Source: CAWINX01 sp963702055 (GTDB taxonomy: Bacteria > Actinomycetota > Thermoleophilia > Solirubrobacterales > 70-9). From it: a stretch of DNA of 64,000 bases. The stretch is taken from positions 744,001-808,000 of the forward strand of contig OY969702.1 in assembly GCA_963702055.1 (NCBI GenBank), read 5' to 3'. Position 1 is the stretch's first letter. The number at the start of each line of letters is the position of its first letter. Below the pieces are notes generated by a model. The model saw only the letters and a program-made list of their open reading frames with translations. It was not told where the DNA came from and searched no databases. The position numbers were made by a program, and so were the translations under genes. Of this stretch, positions 41,708 through 50,106 are shown piece after piece.

Positions 41708-42361
41708 ACCACCCGGAAGCAGGGAGACCTGGCGGGCGAAGTTCTCGGCGGCGATCAGTCGCAGCGCCTGGCGGCGGGTCAGGCCGAGCGTCGCCGCCGA
41801 GGTCCCGCCCGGCCCGGGACCGTCCGCGCCGGGAGCGAGCCCGAGCAGCGGCACGGCCGACGCCGCGACGTAGGTGCGACCGGCGCCGGGGCCGCTCGGC
41901 TCGGTGGTCACGACGACGTCGACCTTGGCTCCGGACGGCACGGGACCGGCGGCGAGCAGCGCGTCGGCGCCGCTGACCGAGATCTCGACCGGACGCCGGG
42001 CGCCGCCGAGCCCCGGCGCCGCCGGGGCCCTCCTGCCCGGCGGATGCAGCTGCGCGGCGAGCAGATACGAGCCCGCGGGCAGAGCGGCCTGAGGCGCCAT
42101 TCCGAGCGCATCGCCCGGCGCCGTCAAGGCCCCGGCCGGCACGAACCTGGCCGGCACCCGGCGAACTTCGAGCGCGGAGTCGACCTGCTCGGGGTCGATC
42201 GGCCTGTCGGCCGGAAGGTCCACCTTCGCGACCACCACCGGCCTCAGCGCCCCATATCCCCGAGCCAGGCTCGAGCCGTAGCCGTCGGCGATCCCCGCGG
42301 CAACCGCGGCCGCGACCATCGCGAGCAACAGGAACGCGACGGCCCGTCCCCTGCGGCTCAT
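41705..42361 (-). CDS. cpaB: Flp pilus assembly protein CpaB (SAF domain)
   Basis: 218 residues: N-terminal membrane helix (AVAFLLLAMVAAAVAAGIA), then a SAF/CpaB domain (VVVAKVDLPADRPIDPEQV, VRRVPARFVPAGAL, GMAPQAALPAGSYLLAAQL) that acts in the envelope in pilus assembly. The last 90 residues, with SVSGADALLAAGPVPSGAKV, resemble the RcpC end of the family. ATG at 42361 overlaps the kinase stop by four bases. The stop codon is part of the palindrome. Confidence 0.85.
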   Translation of the reverse strand: MSRRGRAVAFLLLAMVAAAVAAGIADGYGSSLARGYGALRPVVVAKVDLPADRPIDPEQVDSALEVRRVPARFVPAGALTAPGDALGMAPQAALPAGSYLLAAQLHPPGRRAPAAPGLGGARRPVEISVSGADALLAAGPVPSGAKVDVVVTTEPSGPGAGRTYVAASAVPLLGLAPGADGPGPGGTSAATLGLTRRQALRLIAAENFARQVSLLPGG

Positions 42362-43089
42362 GCGGCCCGCTCGGCCCCGTCGGTCGCCAGCGGCAGCTCG
42401 AGCACCGCGAGCGAGCCCCGCTCGGAGCGCCTCAACACGAAGCGCCCGCCGTGCGAAGCCGCCACGCTCCGCACCACCGCCAGGCCGTGGCCGTGGCGTT
42501 GCCTCCCGGTCAGCCGGGCGATCACCTCGGCGGGATTGTCGCGCCGCGATTCCGGGCGCGCCGCCCGTCCGGAGTCGGCGACGGACACGCGCAGCCTGTC
42601 CCCCCGGCGGCGCGCCTCGACGACGATCGCGGGCCCGCCGTGCTCGATCGCGTTGACGATCAGGTTGTCGAGGGCCTGGGAAAGGCCGGCCGGCTCGCCG
42701 ACCACGAAGGTCTGTCCCGCGCGCCAGCGCAACTCCAGCGAGCCGCCCGACATCACCGCCCTCGCCCTCCAGCGACCGACCGCGTCGCGTACCAGCGCCT
42801 GTGTCCCGATCCGTCGCCGGGCCGCCGAGGAGGCGCCTCCGTTGATCTCTCGATCCAACCGCTCGAGCGCCACCGCGGCCATCTCGATCGAACTCTCGAC
42901 CGCGGCGGGCGCCACGGATCGCGGACCGGAAACGGCCAGCGACACCGCCTGCAACGGCCTGCGTAGCTCGTGCATCGCCTCGTTCAGGGTGCTGCGCCGC
43001 CGCCCCGCCCGCAGCGCCTGCGCCGTGACGGTCATCGCCAGCGTGGCTGCCAGCGGCCAGCCGGCGAGCAGTTGCGCCAGGTCCGTCAT
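42358..43089 (-). CDS. Sensor histidine kinase
   Basis: 243 residues. A short membrane helix (about 9-27) is followed by a HisKA-type helix with NEAMHELRRPLQAV (phospho-acceptor His about 39) and an HATPase domain: N box LDNLIVNAIEHGG, G1 region VADSGRAARP and G2 RHGHGLAVV. No sensor domain is present, so the input must come from the membrane segment or a partner. Start at ATG 43089, overlapping the response regulator by four bases. Its place inside the Tad operon suggests it senses or controls pilus assembly. Confidence 0.85.
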   Translation of the reverse strand: MTDLAQLLAGWPLAATLAMTVTAQALRAGRRRSTLNEAMHELRRPLQAVSLAVSGPRSVAPAAVESSIEMAAVALERLDREINGGASSAARRRIGTQALVRDAVGRWRARAVMSGGSLELRWRAGQTFVVGEPAGLSQALDNLIVNAIEHGGPAIVVEARRRGDRLRVSVADSGRAARPESRRDNPAEVIARLTGRQRHGHGLAVVRSVAASHGGRFVLRRSERGSLAVLELPLATDGAERAA

Positions 43090-43799
43090 CGATCGACGAG
43101 CCTGTAGCCGACACCCCAACAGTTGACGACGTAGCGAGCCTGCTCGGGGTCGAGTTTGCGGCGCAGCCGGCTGGCGTGGGAGTCGAGGGTGCGGGTGCGG
43201 CCGAGGCTCCGGTAGCCCCAGACGTCGCGCAACAACTCCTCCTTCGAGAAGACCCGGATCGGGTCGCTCGCCAGGACCCGCAGCAGCGCGAACTCCTTGT
43301 TGGCCAGCTGCACCTGTCGCTCGCCCACCTTCACCTCGCGCCGCACCGGGTCGATGACGATCTGACCCACCCGGCAGGGCCCCTCACGCCCGTCCATCCG
43401 CCGCCGCAGGACCGCGCCGATCCGCGCCCGCAGCTCGGGGTAGTGAAAGGGCTTCACCACGTAGTCGTCGGCGCCGAGGTCGAAGCCGCGCACCCGCTCG
43501 TGGTCATCCCCGCAACCGGTGAGGACGATGACCGGCAACCGCGGGTCGAAGCGGGCGTCGACCCCTCGGGCGGCGCGAATCTCGCGCAGCACGTCCAGCC
43601 CGGACGCGTCGGGCAGGCTCAGGTCCAGCAGCATCAGGTCCGGCTGGTTGTAGTGGCAGATGCGCAACGCGTCGGAGGCGCTGGGCGCCGGCAGCGCCCC
43701 GTAGCGATCGGCGACGAGGTGGTCGCAGAGCAGCTCCAGCGTCGGCATGTCGTCCTCGCAGACGACCACCCTCGCGATCTCTTCCCTACGGGGCAGCAT
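43086..43799 (-). CDS. Response regulator, OmpR family
   Basis: 237 residues. Receiver domain with VVCEDDMPT (acidic pocket), DLMLLDLSLPDASG (phospho-acceptor Asp) and VVKPFHYPEL (conserved Lys). The C-terminal winged helix (about 140-237) ends RTLDSHASRLRRKL and NCWGVGYRLVD, typical of the OmpR/PhoB branch. ATG at 43799 lies inside the end of the DUF192 gene (14-bp overlap), so this is one transcript. Probably regulates the operon it sits in. Confidence 0.93.
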   Translation of the reverse strand: MLPRREEIARVVVCEDDMPTLELLCDHLVADRYGALPAPSASDALRICHYNQPDLMLLDLSLPDASGLDVLREIRAARGVDARFDPRLPVIVLTGCGDDHERVRGFDLGADDYVVKPFHYPELRARIGAVLRRRMDGREGPCRVGQIVIDPVRREVKVGERQVQLANKEFALLRVLASDPIRVFSKEELLRDVWGYRSLGRTRTLDSHASRLRRKLDPEQARYVVNCWGVGYRLVDR

Positions 43800-44148
43800 T
43801 GAGATCTCCCAGGTCGAGAACCCAGATCGAATTCCCTCCCATGAGCGATGGAATCTCGAGCACCGCATGCGCTCCGGGGTGAAACGCAAATCGCCGTGGC
43901 GGCACCAGGAAGCGCGCCGAAAGCGGGCGGTGCTCCTCGTCGAGGAAGACCAGATCCAGGCGAAAGCGCATCCCGAAGGTGTGCACGCTCGAGCATCGCG
44001 GGATGAGCAGGCCCGGACCGGCGTCGGCCCGAGTCAGCCCCGACAAGCCGCTCAGGCGGTTGCGGTACCCGGCGGCAACCGGCACCTCAACACCCAGAAC
44101 CTCGATACGCGAGAGGTGCTCGAATCTGGGGGCAAAGGAGTCGGACAT
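43786..44148 (-). CDS. DUF192 protein
   Basis: 120 residues. The core GLLIPRCSSVHTFGMRFRLD followed by LVFLDEE is the DUF192 signature, and the fold is a small beta barrel with a conserved groove. Function unknown. It is the first gene of the two-component/Tad run; DUF192 genes are commonly found near Tad clusters in actinobacteria as far as I know. ATG at 44148. The divergent kinase gene begins 74 bp away, so the promoter lies in 44149-44222. Confidence 0.85.
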   Translation of the reverse strand: MSDSFAPRFEHLSRIEVLGVEVPVAAGYRNRLSGLSGLTRADAGPGLLIPRCSSVHTFGMRFRLDLVFLDEEHRPLSARFLVPPRRFAFHPGAHAVLEIPSLMGGNSIWVLDLGDLNAAP

Positions 44149-44222
44149 GGGTATCCAATCTCCCAGCGATCCGTACTCTCCCCCCTGGGCAGGGACAAAT
44201 TCAGGGTCTACGCTCTGCCGCA

Positions 44223-45155
44223 ATGGCTCCCGACGGCAGGGTCGCGATCTTCGGCCCCCACCCGCTGCTCTCGATCACGGTCGAGCCGCTGACCTCCGAC
44301 GGCGGCGACGACATCCACGTCCACGCCGCCGGGCAGGGGGTCTGGGTGGCGCGGATGGCCGCCGAGCTGGGCGCCTCCCCCACTCTCTGCGGATTCATCG
44401 GCGGCGAGACCGGGACGGTGCTGCGGCCGCTGCTGGACGAGCTGGCGGTCGAGTGGCGCCTGGTCGAGACCGCCGCAGCAACCGGCGCCTACATCCACGA
44501 CCGCCGCAGCGGCGAGCGAGTGCCGATCGCCCAGAGCGCCGCGATGCCTCCCTCCCGGCATGAGATCGACGACCTCTTCTCGACCACCTGCGCCGTCGCG
44601 CTGGAGTCCGACGTGCTCGCCCTCTGCGGGCCCTACCCGTCGGAGGCGTTGCCGCTGGAGATCTACGGGAACCTGGTCAGCGACGTGCGCAGCAACGGGA
44701 CGCCGGTCGTCGTCGACCTCTCCTCTCCTCACCTCGACAGCGCCCTGGAGGGCAAGCCCGACCTCGTCAAGATCAACGACTGGGAGCTGGCCGCCTTCAT
44801 CTCCGGCCCGGTCGACACCGAGGCGAGGATGCGCGCCGCCGCCGAACGACTTCTGCAGACCGGCGCCGGCGCGGCGATCGTCACCCGCGCCGAGGAGCCG
44901 GCGCTGGTGCTGCGCGGCGACGAGGCCTGGGAGCTGGTGCCGCCGCGCTTCGAGCGCGGCTCGCGCGAGGGCTGCGGCGACTCGATGATGGGCGGCCTCT
45001 GCGCCTCGCTCGCCCAGGGGCGCGACTGGGAGGAGGCGCTGCGCCGCGCCGCCGCCGCCGGTGCCGCCAACTTCCTCCGTCATGGGCTGGGGACGGGCGA
45101 CCACGCGGTGGTCGAAGACCTGGCCCGCCGGGTCGAGCTTCGCCCACTCAACTGA
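44223..45155 (+). CDS. PfkB-family sugar kinase (1-phosphofructokinase-like)
   Basis: 310 residues of the ribokinase fold. VHAAGQGVWVARMAAELGA is the first PfkB signature region, with the Gly-rich sugar lid. The ATP/catalytic motif is REGCGDSMMGG, where the Asp is the base, followed by AAAAGAANFLRHGLG. The substrate might be fructose-1-phosphate or tagatose-6-phosphate, but the neighbours give no pathway. ATG at 44223. Confidence 0.85.
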   Translation: MAPDGRVAIFGPHPLLSITVEPLTSDGGDDIHVHAAGQGVWVARMAAELGASPTLCGFIGGETGTVLRPLLDELAVEWRLVETAAATGAYIHDRRSGERVPIAQSAAMPPSRHEIDDLFSTTCAVALESDVLALCGPYPSEALPLEIYGNLVSDVRSNGTPVVVDLSSPHLDSALEGKPDLVKINDWELAAFISGPVDTEARMRAAAERLLQTGAGAAIVTRAEEPALVLRGDEAWELVPPRFERGSREGCGDSMMGGLCASLAQGRDWEEALRRAAAAGAANFLRHGLGTGDHAVVEDLARRVELRPLN

Positions 45156-45166
45156 ACCAAACAGGT

Positions 45167-45213
45167 CGGTGAAACGCATAGGACGTGCATAACACGTTGT
45201 TTGCGTTTCACCG
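45167..45213. terminator. Hairpin between the convergent kinase and PHP genes
   Basis: CGGTGAAACGCA (45167-45178) pairs perfectly with TGCGTTTCACCG (45202-45213). The 23-base loop holds a second small stem, ACGTG-CATAA-CACGT. It lies just past the kinase stop and covers the PHP stop codon, so it could end transcription in both directions. It lacks a T run, so rho-independent activity is uncertain; it may also be another palindromic repeat. Confidence 0.5.
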
Positions 45214-45948
45214 CGGGGGGGATTGGGGCGAGAAGGGAGATTCGAGCGGGGTGCCTTCGACGATCGCCCGCGGCGCCGTCTCCGCGATCCACTCGAGGTG
45301 TGGAGCCATCTCCTCCACCTCGCGCAGCAGTCCAAGCGCCTCGGAGAGGTGGACCGGCCTGCCGCCGTGGGAGGAGTGGGCATCGCTGCTCAACACGTGG
45401 ATCAGTCCCGCCGCTGCGAGCCCCCGCATCCCGCTCGCCATCTCCTCCCGCAGGAAGAAGTCGGCGGTCGCCTGGACCATCGCGCCGCGCCCGATCAGTC
45501 CCCCCAGTCGCTCGAACATGTCCTCGGAGAGGTGGCGCTCCGGATGGGCGATCAGCGCCCGCCGGCCGCGCTCGGCCAGGTGCTCGACCCGACGGGCGAG
45601 GCTGTCGCCGAGCGGCCCGGGCGCCGGCTCCAGCAGGATCCAGTCACCACCGCCCAGGGACACACGGCTGAGCTCCTCCTCGTCGAGGCCCTCGACCGCG
45701 GTCTCGGCGACCTCGCCGCCCTGGAGGACGGCGACCGGGACGTTCTCCTCGCGCAGCCGCGCGTTGAGGGCGTCGACCCGTCCGGCGATCTCCTCGATGC
45801 GGACGTCGTGGTCATGGCGGATGTGGGGCGTCGCGCAGATCGCCTCGATCCCGTCGGCCGCCGCCTGCCTCGCCATCCCAACGCTGTCGCGGAGGTCGAG
45901 CGACCCGTCGTCGACCCCGGGGAGGATGTGGCAATGGAGGTCGATCAC
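45208..45948 (-). CDS. PHP-domain protein tyrosine phosphatase (CpsB/YwqE type)
   Basis: 246 residues. Metal-binding motifs of the PHP fold are MIDLHCHILPGVDDG (start), ICATPHIRHDHD, LIAHPERH and LSSDAHSSHG. The family dephosphorylates tyrosine kinases that control capsule and exopolysaccharide export. No capsule kinase is in the window. Lies 7 bp after the sco1-like gene on the same strand, so it may be cotranscribed with the oxidase genes by read-through. Confidence 0.9.
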   Translation of the reverse strand: MIDLHCHILPGVDDGSLDLRDSVGMARQAAADGIEAICATPHIRHDHDVRIEEIAGRVDALNARLREENVPVAVLQGGEVAETAVEGLDEEELSRVSLGGGDWILLEPAPGPLGDSLARRVEHLAERGRRALIAHPERHLSEDMFERLGGLIGRGAMVQATADFFLREEMASGMRGLAAAGLIHVLSSDAHSSHGGRPVHLSEALGLLREVEEMAPHLEWIAETAPRAIVEGTPLESPFSPQSPPR

Positions 45949-45955
45949 CGGAAGA

Positions 45956-46630
45956 TCAGGCGCCGTTCTCTCGCGCCAAGGCGCCGAGGTCGGCGCTGAT
46001 CCAGTTCGGCAGGAACGGGTAGACGATCCCGGCGCGTTCGTAACCGTGGGAGTCGATCAGGTAGATCGCATCGGTGTGAACGATGTCACCGCTGGTCCGG
46101 CGCACCTCGATCCGGTAGGCGCTCCAAACCGGCGCGAGCTGCGCCCTGGACCCGAGTAGCCAGTGCCAATCTGCACCCGCCAAGCCGAAGCGCCGCATCG
46201 CGCGGCGGACGGAGGCGGGGGTATCGGCCCAGGGATTGACGCTCACCGCGACCACGACGGGCCGTTCCGCGCGCGGCACGGATTGGAAGGCGGCGGCGAG
46301 GGCCCGGCCCTCCAGCGGGCATTCCTGATGGCACTGGGAGTCGAAGAAGGCAAGTATCAGCGGATGGCCGCGTAGCGAGGCCAGCGTCAGCCGGCGGCCG
46401 CTCTCGTCGGGCAGGGAAAAGGCGGGCGCCCGGCGCAGGCCGGCCGGCCAGATCGCCTGACCGCGCAGCGGAGACCCCAGCGGGTCGGAGTGGCTCGAGT
46501 CGGAGCCGGTCAGCAGGTGAGCCCCGACCCCAAGCACGATCCCGAGGGCCGCGGCAGCGACCACGATCAGCGCCCCCCGGCGAAGGCTCACCCCATCGCG
46601 CTTCACCGGCCCCCCCTTGCCGGGGGTCAC
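45956..46630 (-). CDS. SCO1/SenC-family copper chaperone for cytochrome oxidase
   Basis: 224 residues. N-terminal anchor (ALIVVAAAALGIVLGVGAHLL, positions about 20-40), then a thioredoxin fold. The copper site is FFDSQCHQECPLEGRAL (Cys-x3-Cys) together with the His of HTDAIYLID. Delivers copper to the CuA centre of subunit II. GTG at 46630 overlaps the stop of the small gene before it (GTGA); GTG at 46606 is an alternative. Placement at the end of the oxidase operon agrees. Confidence 0.88.
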   Translation of the reverse strand: MTPGKGGPVKRDGVSLRRGALIVVAAAALGIVLGVGAHLLTGSDSSHSDPLGSPLRGQAIWPAGLRRAPAFSLPDESGRRLTLASLRGHPLILAFFDSQCHQECPLEGRALAAAFQSVPRAERPVVVAVSVNPWADTPASVRRAMRRFGLAGADWHWLLGSRAQLAPVWSAYRIEVRRTSGDIVHTDAIYLIDSHGYERAGIVYPFLPNWISADLGALARENGA

Positions 46631-46758
46631 GGATGCCGTCGGACGACCAGCAGGTACCAGGTCAGCAACGCGATCAAGACCGCCAAGGGGAAGACGGTCG
46701 AGAAGACCGCGGCGAAGTTTGTCCAGCCGGCGGTCGCGATCAACTGTGCTGCATCCAT
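46627..46758 (-). CDS. 43-residue single-helix membrane protein of the oxidase operon
   Basis: ATG at 46758, 1 bp after the ctaG stop, to a TGA that overlaps the sco1 start. The product has a short soluble N-terminus and one membrane helix (AAVFSTVFPLAVLIALLTWY) ending VVRRHP. Its tight packing between two assembly genes argues it is real. It may be a small oxidase subunit or assembly helper of the CtaF/CcoS kind; no family is recognised. Confidence 0.6.
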   Translation of the reverse strand: MDAAQLIATAGWTNFAAVFSTVFPLAVLIALLTWYLLVVRRHP

Positions 46759-46759
46759 C

Positions 46760-47626
46760 TCATCCAACTCCTCTCGGCATCGGCTTGCCCTGTGACCGAC
46801 TCTCTCCCGTGGCGCGGGGCTCCAACCAACGATAGGCAACCAAGACGATCGCAATCATGTACGCGAGCGAGCCGGGGACCCACATCACACCGGCTGCCAA
46901 TTGCTGGTCGGTGAGGGCGGAGATGCCGCCGGGCCGCGTCGCCTCCGCTCCGTAGGCCGAGTACAGCGGCGAGCCGGCGCTCGCCAGGACGATCGCGAGA
47001 ACCCAGCCGACGACGAGCGTCGACGCAAGGTAGGCGAGCTTGGCGGGCTCGGTCAGCGGCGATCGCCATGGCGGCGAGTCGATGACCCGGGTCCAGAACA
47101 ACAGCGCGGTCGCGAAGAACGTCAGGTGCTCCACCGCGTGAACCGGCGGAGAGCGAAGGGCGGTGTCATAGAGGACCGGCAGATGCCAGGCGCAAAAGGT
47201 CAGGTTGAAGATCAGCCAAGCGGCAAGCGGGCCGGCGGCGATGCGAGCCGCGCGGCGAAGCGGGGCCCAGCGCTCCGTCATCAGGGCCCCGGCGACCGAA
47301 CGTCGGTAGGCGATCGGAAAGCCGCGCCACATCCGCATCCACGGGCGCGCCAACGCCAATAGCGGCGGCGCCACCGCGATCAACAGGACGTGCTGCACCA
47401 TGTGTGCCCAGAAGAGCCGGTCGGCGAGGTCGTCGAGCGGTGATCCCAGTGCGGCGACGATCGCCGCCAACCCGCCCACGAACGCCGCCGTGCGCCGGCG
47501 ATCGGCGCCTCGCGCCGGGCGCGTCCCCCGCCCCCCCAGCCAGTAGAGCAGCGCCGCGCAGAGAACCCAGAGCAGCGCCGGCCCGCCGGTCCAGTCGAGG
47601 GGCGTCGTGGCTGCCGCAGCGACCAT
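46760..47626 (-). CDS. ctaG: Cytochrome oxidase assembly factor CtaG (caa3 type)
   Basis: 288 residues with seven membrane helices. The family motifs are FWAHMVQHVLLIAVAPPLLAL (about 72-92), FNLTFCAWHLPVLYD and HAVEHLTFFATALLFW with conserved His residues. In Bacillus CtaG is required for a functional caa3 oxidase, probably for copper insertion. GTG/ATG start at 47626, 3 bp from ctaE. Confidence 0.92.
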   Translation of the reverse strand: MVAAAATTPLDWTGGPALLWVLCAALLYWLGGRGTRPARGADRRRTAAFVGGLAAIVAALGSPLDDLADRLFWAHMVQHVLLIAVAPPLLALARPWMRMWRGFPIAYRRSVAGALMTERWAPLRRAARIAAGPLAAWLIFNLTFCAWHLPVLYDTALRSPPVHAVEHLTFFATALLFWTRVIDSPPWRSPLTEPAKLAYLASTLVVGWVLAIVLASAGSPLYSAYGAEATRPGGISALTDQQLAAGVMWVPGSLAYMIAIVLVAYRWLEPRATGESRSQGKPMPRGVG

Positions 47627-47629
47627 CGC

Positions 47630-48226
47630 TCAGACCAGGTAGAGGACGATCCAGGCCAGCACGCCGATCCCGGCCAGCAGCGCCCAGTAGAGGGCGCCGG
47701 GGGTGAAGCCGAGCGGCGGCGGGGCGTCCGGATTGCCGCGGTTGCGCAACCCGGCGGCGAAGACGGTCTCCACCCGGTACATGGTCAACAGCACGACCAC
47801 CGCGTACAGGGCGGTCCAGCCGAAGAAGACGCTGGCGTAGCCGCCGCTCTGCGGACCGAAGGAGAGGTGCGCGTATTCGAAGCCCTGCAACACGCAGCCG
47901 GCCAGCCCGAAGAGCAGCGAGAGGCCCGCGGCCGCGATCCAACCGCGGCCCGCCCGAGCCGACCGAGCGGCGAAGACGAACAGCGCGGCGCTGAGCACGA
48001 ACGAAGCGACGATCGCGATCCCATAGCCGGTCGGCGGATCGACCCCAGAAGGCCGCCAGAGGTCGGCGTTGTTCAGCGAGCGCAGGTAGAAGTAGGCGAA
48101 GACGAAACCGAGGAAGAACATCACCGTGGCGCCCGCGATCAGCCCGAAGCCGATCCGGTCGATCCGCTCGGTCAGCTCCGGCGGCTCGGCGTAGACGTCG
48201 ATCGGTGTCTGGGTCGACTCGCTCAT
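47630..48226 (-). CDS. ctaE: Cytochrome c oxidase subunit III
   Basis: 198 residues, the short five-helix form. RIGFGLIAGATVMFFLGFVFAY (about 24-45) and GWTALYAVVVLLTMYRV are typical, and a Glu in FEYAHLSF lies in the usual place. ATG at 48226, 2 bp after ctaD. Several long alternative starts in this frame fall inside ctaD and are rejected. Confidence 0.9.
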   Translation of the reverse strand: MSESTQTPIDVYAEPPELTERIDRIGFGLIAGATVMFFLGFVFAYFYLRSLNNADLWRPSGVDPPTGYGIAIVASFVLSAALFVFAARSARAGRGWIAAAGLSLLFGLAGCVLQGFEYAHLSFGPQSGGYASVFFGWTALYAVVVLLTMYRVETVFAAGLRNRGNPDAPPPLGFTPGALYWALLAGIGVLAWIVLYLV

Positions 48227-48228
48227 CG

Positions 48229-50106
48229 CTACCCCGCCCCCGCCGGCGCCTCTGCCGGCCGTGCGGGTGCCGGCGGAACGCCATAGTCGTATGGATCGCC
48301 CTCGATCACAGGCTGGCGCTCGAAGTTCTCCCGCGGCACCGGCGTCGGCGTCTGCCACTCCAGCGACTTGGAGTTCCAGGGGTTGGCCGCCGCCGGCTTT
48401 CGGACGATGACCAGCGAGTAGACGACGTTGGCGAGGAAGACCAGCATCGAGGCGCCCAGCACGAAGGCCGAGATCGAGACCCAGACGTTGAGCGGCTGCA
48501 GGTGCTGCGAGTAGGTGACCGCCCGCCTCGGCATCCCCATCAACCCGAGCGCGAAGAGCGGCGCGAAGGTCGAGTTGAAGGCGACGAACATCGTCCAGAA
48601 GTGGATCTTGCCCAACCGCTCGTTGAGCTCCATCCCGAACATCTTCGGCACCCAGTAGTAGATCGCGGCGAAGAAGGCGAAGACCAGCCCACCCATGATC
48701 GTGTAGTGGAAATGCGCCATCACGAAGAAACTGCCGTGGGTGGCGACGTCGCTTGGCACGTCGGAGAGGAAGACGCCGGAAGCCCCGCCGATGAAGAAGT
48801 TGAAGAACCAGGCCAGGCAAAACAGCATCGGCAGCGTGTAGCGGATCCGCGCCCGCCACAGAGTCGCCATCCCGCAAAGGAAGATCAGCCCGGTCGGCAC
48901 CGAGATCGACTCGGTGGAGAACATGTAGAAGGGCCGCAGGGTCGAGTTGAGGCCGCTGACGAAGAGATGGTGCTGCCAGACGAAGAAGCTGAGCAGCATC
49001 ACCCCCAGCAGCCCCGCCACGGCAAGCCTGTACCCCCACAGCGGCTTACGGGAGAAGACGGGCAGGATCTCCAAGATGATCCCCATCCCGGGCAGAGCGA
49101 GGACGTAGACCTCCGGATGGCCGAAGAACCAGAAGAGGTTTTGGAACAGGTAGGGACTGCCCCCGGCGCTGGATAGGAAGAACGAGGTCTGGACGCCGCG
49201 ATCGAAAGCGACCATCAGCAGCGCCGCGATCAGCACCGGCGCGGCCAACACCATCAGGATCGAAGTGCTGAGCGCTCCCCAGCAGAAGATCGGCAGCCGG
49301 CCCCAGGTCAGCCCCGGCGCCCGCATGGTGACGATCGTCGCGATCATGTTGATCCCCAGCAGGATCATCGAGATCCCGACCAGGGCGAAGAAGAAGATGT
49401 AGGAGTCCATGCCGAAGTTGGCCTGGTCGTTGAGCGGCGCGTAGCCGGTCCAGCCGGTCGGGAAGCCGCCGAAGAAGATCGTCGTGAAGAGGATCCCTCC
49501 GGCCGCCATCAGGATCCAGAAGGTCAGCGCCTCGATCCTCGGGAAGGCCATCCGCCGCGCCCCGATCATCAACGGCACGAAGTAGTTGGCGAACGGGCCC
49601 AGCACGCCCGAGGTCATGATCCCCATCATCATCGTGCCGTGCAGGCCGACCAGCGTCAGGTAGTTGCCGGCGTTGAATACCTGGGGCGCGGGACGCAGCA
49701 ACTCGACCCGGATCAGCATCGCGTTGAGGCCGGCGATGAAGAAGAAGAGGCCGATCCCAAGCAGGTACTGGACGCCGACCACCTTGTGGTCCGTGCAGAG
49801 GCCGAAGTATCGGCCGACTCCACCTTCTTCGTTCTGGTGATGAGTGCGCTCGCGACCGAGCATCCTCGCCAACGGGTAGCCGCCGAAGCCGAGGCCGATC
49901 AGGAATCCGATCACCGCGCAGAGGTAGCCGAGCATCAGCGCGACGTCGTTTTGGTCGGTGTCGTTGAAGAAGGCGAGGCTGGTCGCGTGGATCTGGTGCC
50001 CCAGCCACCAGCCGACGTAGAAGCCGACGATGCCGAGCACGATCCCGGTAAGCAGGTTGAAGCCGACGAGGCGCCGCCAGAGCGGGCGCTGGGCTGTGGC
50101 GGTCAT
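48229..50106 (-). CDS. ctaD: Cytochrome c oxidase subunit I (aa3 type)
   Basis: Catalytic haem-copper subunit, 625 residues. The haem a ligand His is in LVGLHGTMMMG; WFFGHPEVYVLALPG holds the first CuB His, the Glu of the D channel and the cross-linked Tyr; QHHLFVSG gives the other CuB His pair; AHFHYTIMGG gives the haem a3 and a ligands. Presence of the XGHPEVY Glu points to the A1 subtype. Two extra helices at the N-terminus (about 12-36 and 57-78) precede the core. ATG at 50106 overlaps ctaC (ATGA). Confidence 0.97.
   Translation of the reverse strand: MTATAQRPLWRRLVGFNLLTGIVLGIVGFYVGWWLGHQIHATSLAFFNDTDQNDVALMLGYLCAVIGFLIGLGFGGYPLARMLGRERTHHQNEEGGVGRYFGLCTDHKVVGVQYLLGIGLFFFIAGLNAMLIRVELLRPAPQVFNAGNYLTLVGLHGTMMMGIMTSGVLGPFANYFVPLMIGARRMAFPRIEALTFWILMAAGGILFTTIFFGGFPTGWTGYAPLNDQANFGMDSYIFFFALVGISMILLGINMIATIVTMRAPGLTWGRLPIFCWGALSTSILMVLAAPVLIAALLMVAFDRGVQTSFFLSSAGGSPYLFQNLFWFFGHPEVYVLALPGMGIILEILPVFSRKPLWGYRLAVAGLLGVMLLSFFVWQHHLFVSGLNSTLRPFYMFSTESISVPTGLIFLCGMATLWRARIRYTLPMLFCLAWFFNFFIGGASGVFLSDVPSDVATHGSFFVMAHFHYTIMGGLVFAFFAAIYYWVPKMFGMELNERLGKIHFWTMFVAFNSTFAPLFALGLMGMPRRAVTYSQHLQPLNVWVSISAFVLGASMLVFLANVVYSLVIVRKPAAANPWNSKSLEWQTPTPVPRENFERQPVIEGDPYDYGVPPAPARPAEAPAGAG

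Noticed and set aside
43800..43889. N-terminal extension of the response regulator to an upstream start at 43889
   Set aside because: The receiver domain begins right after ATG 43799, and the extra 30 residues lie inside the DUF192 gene with no domain content.
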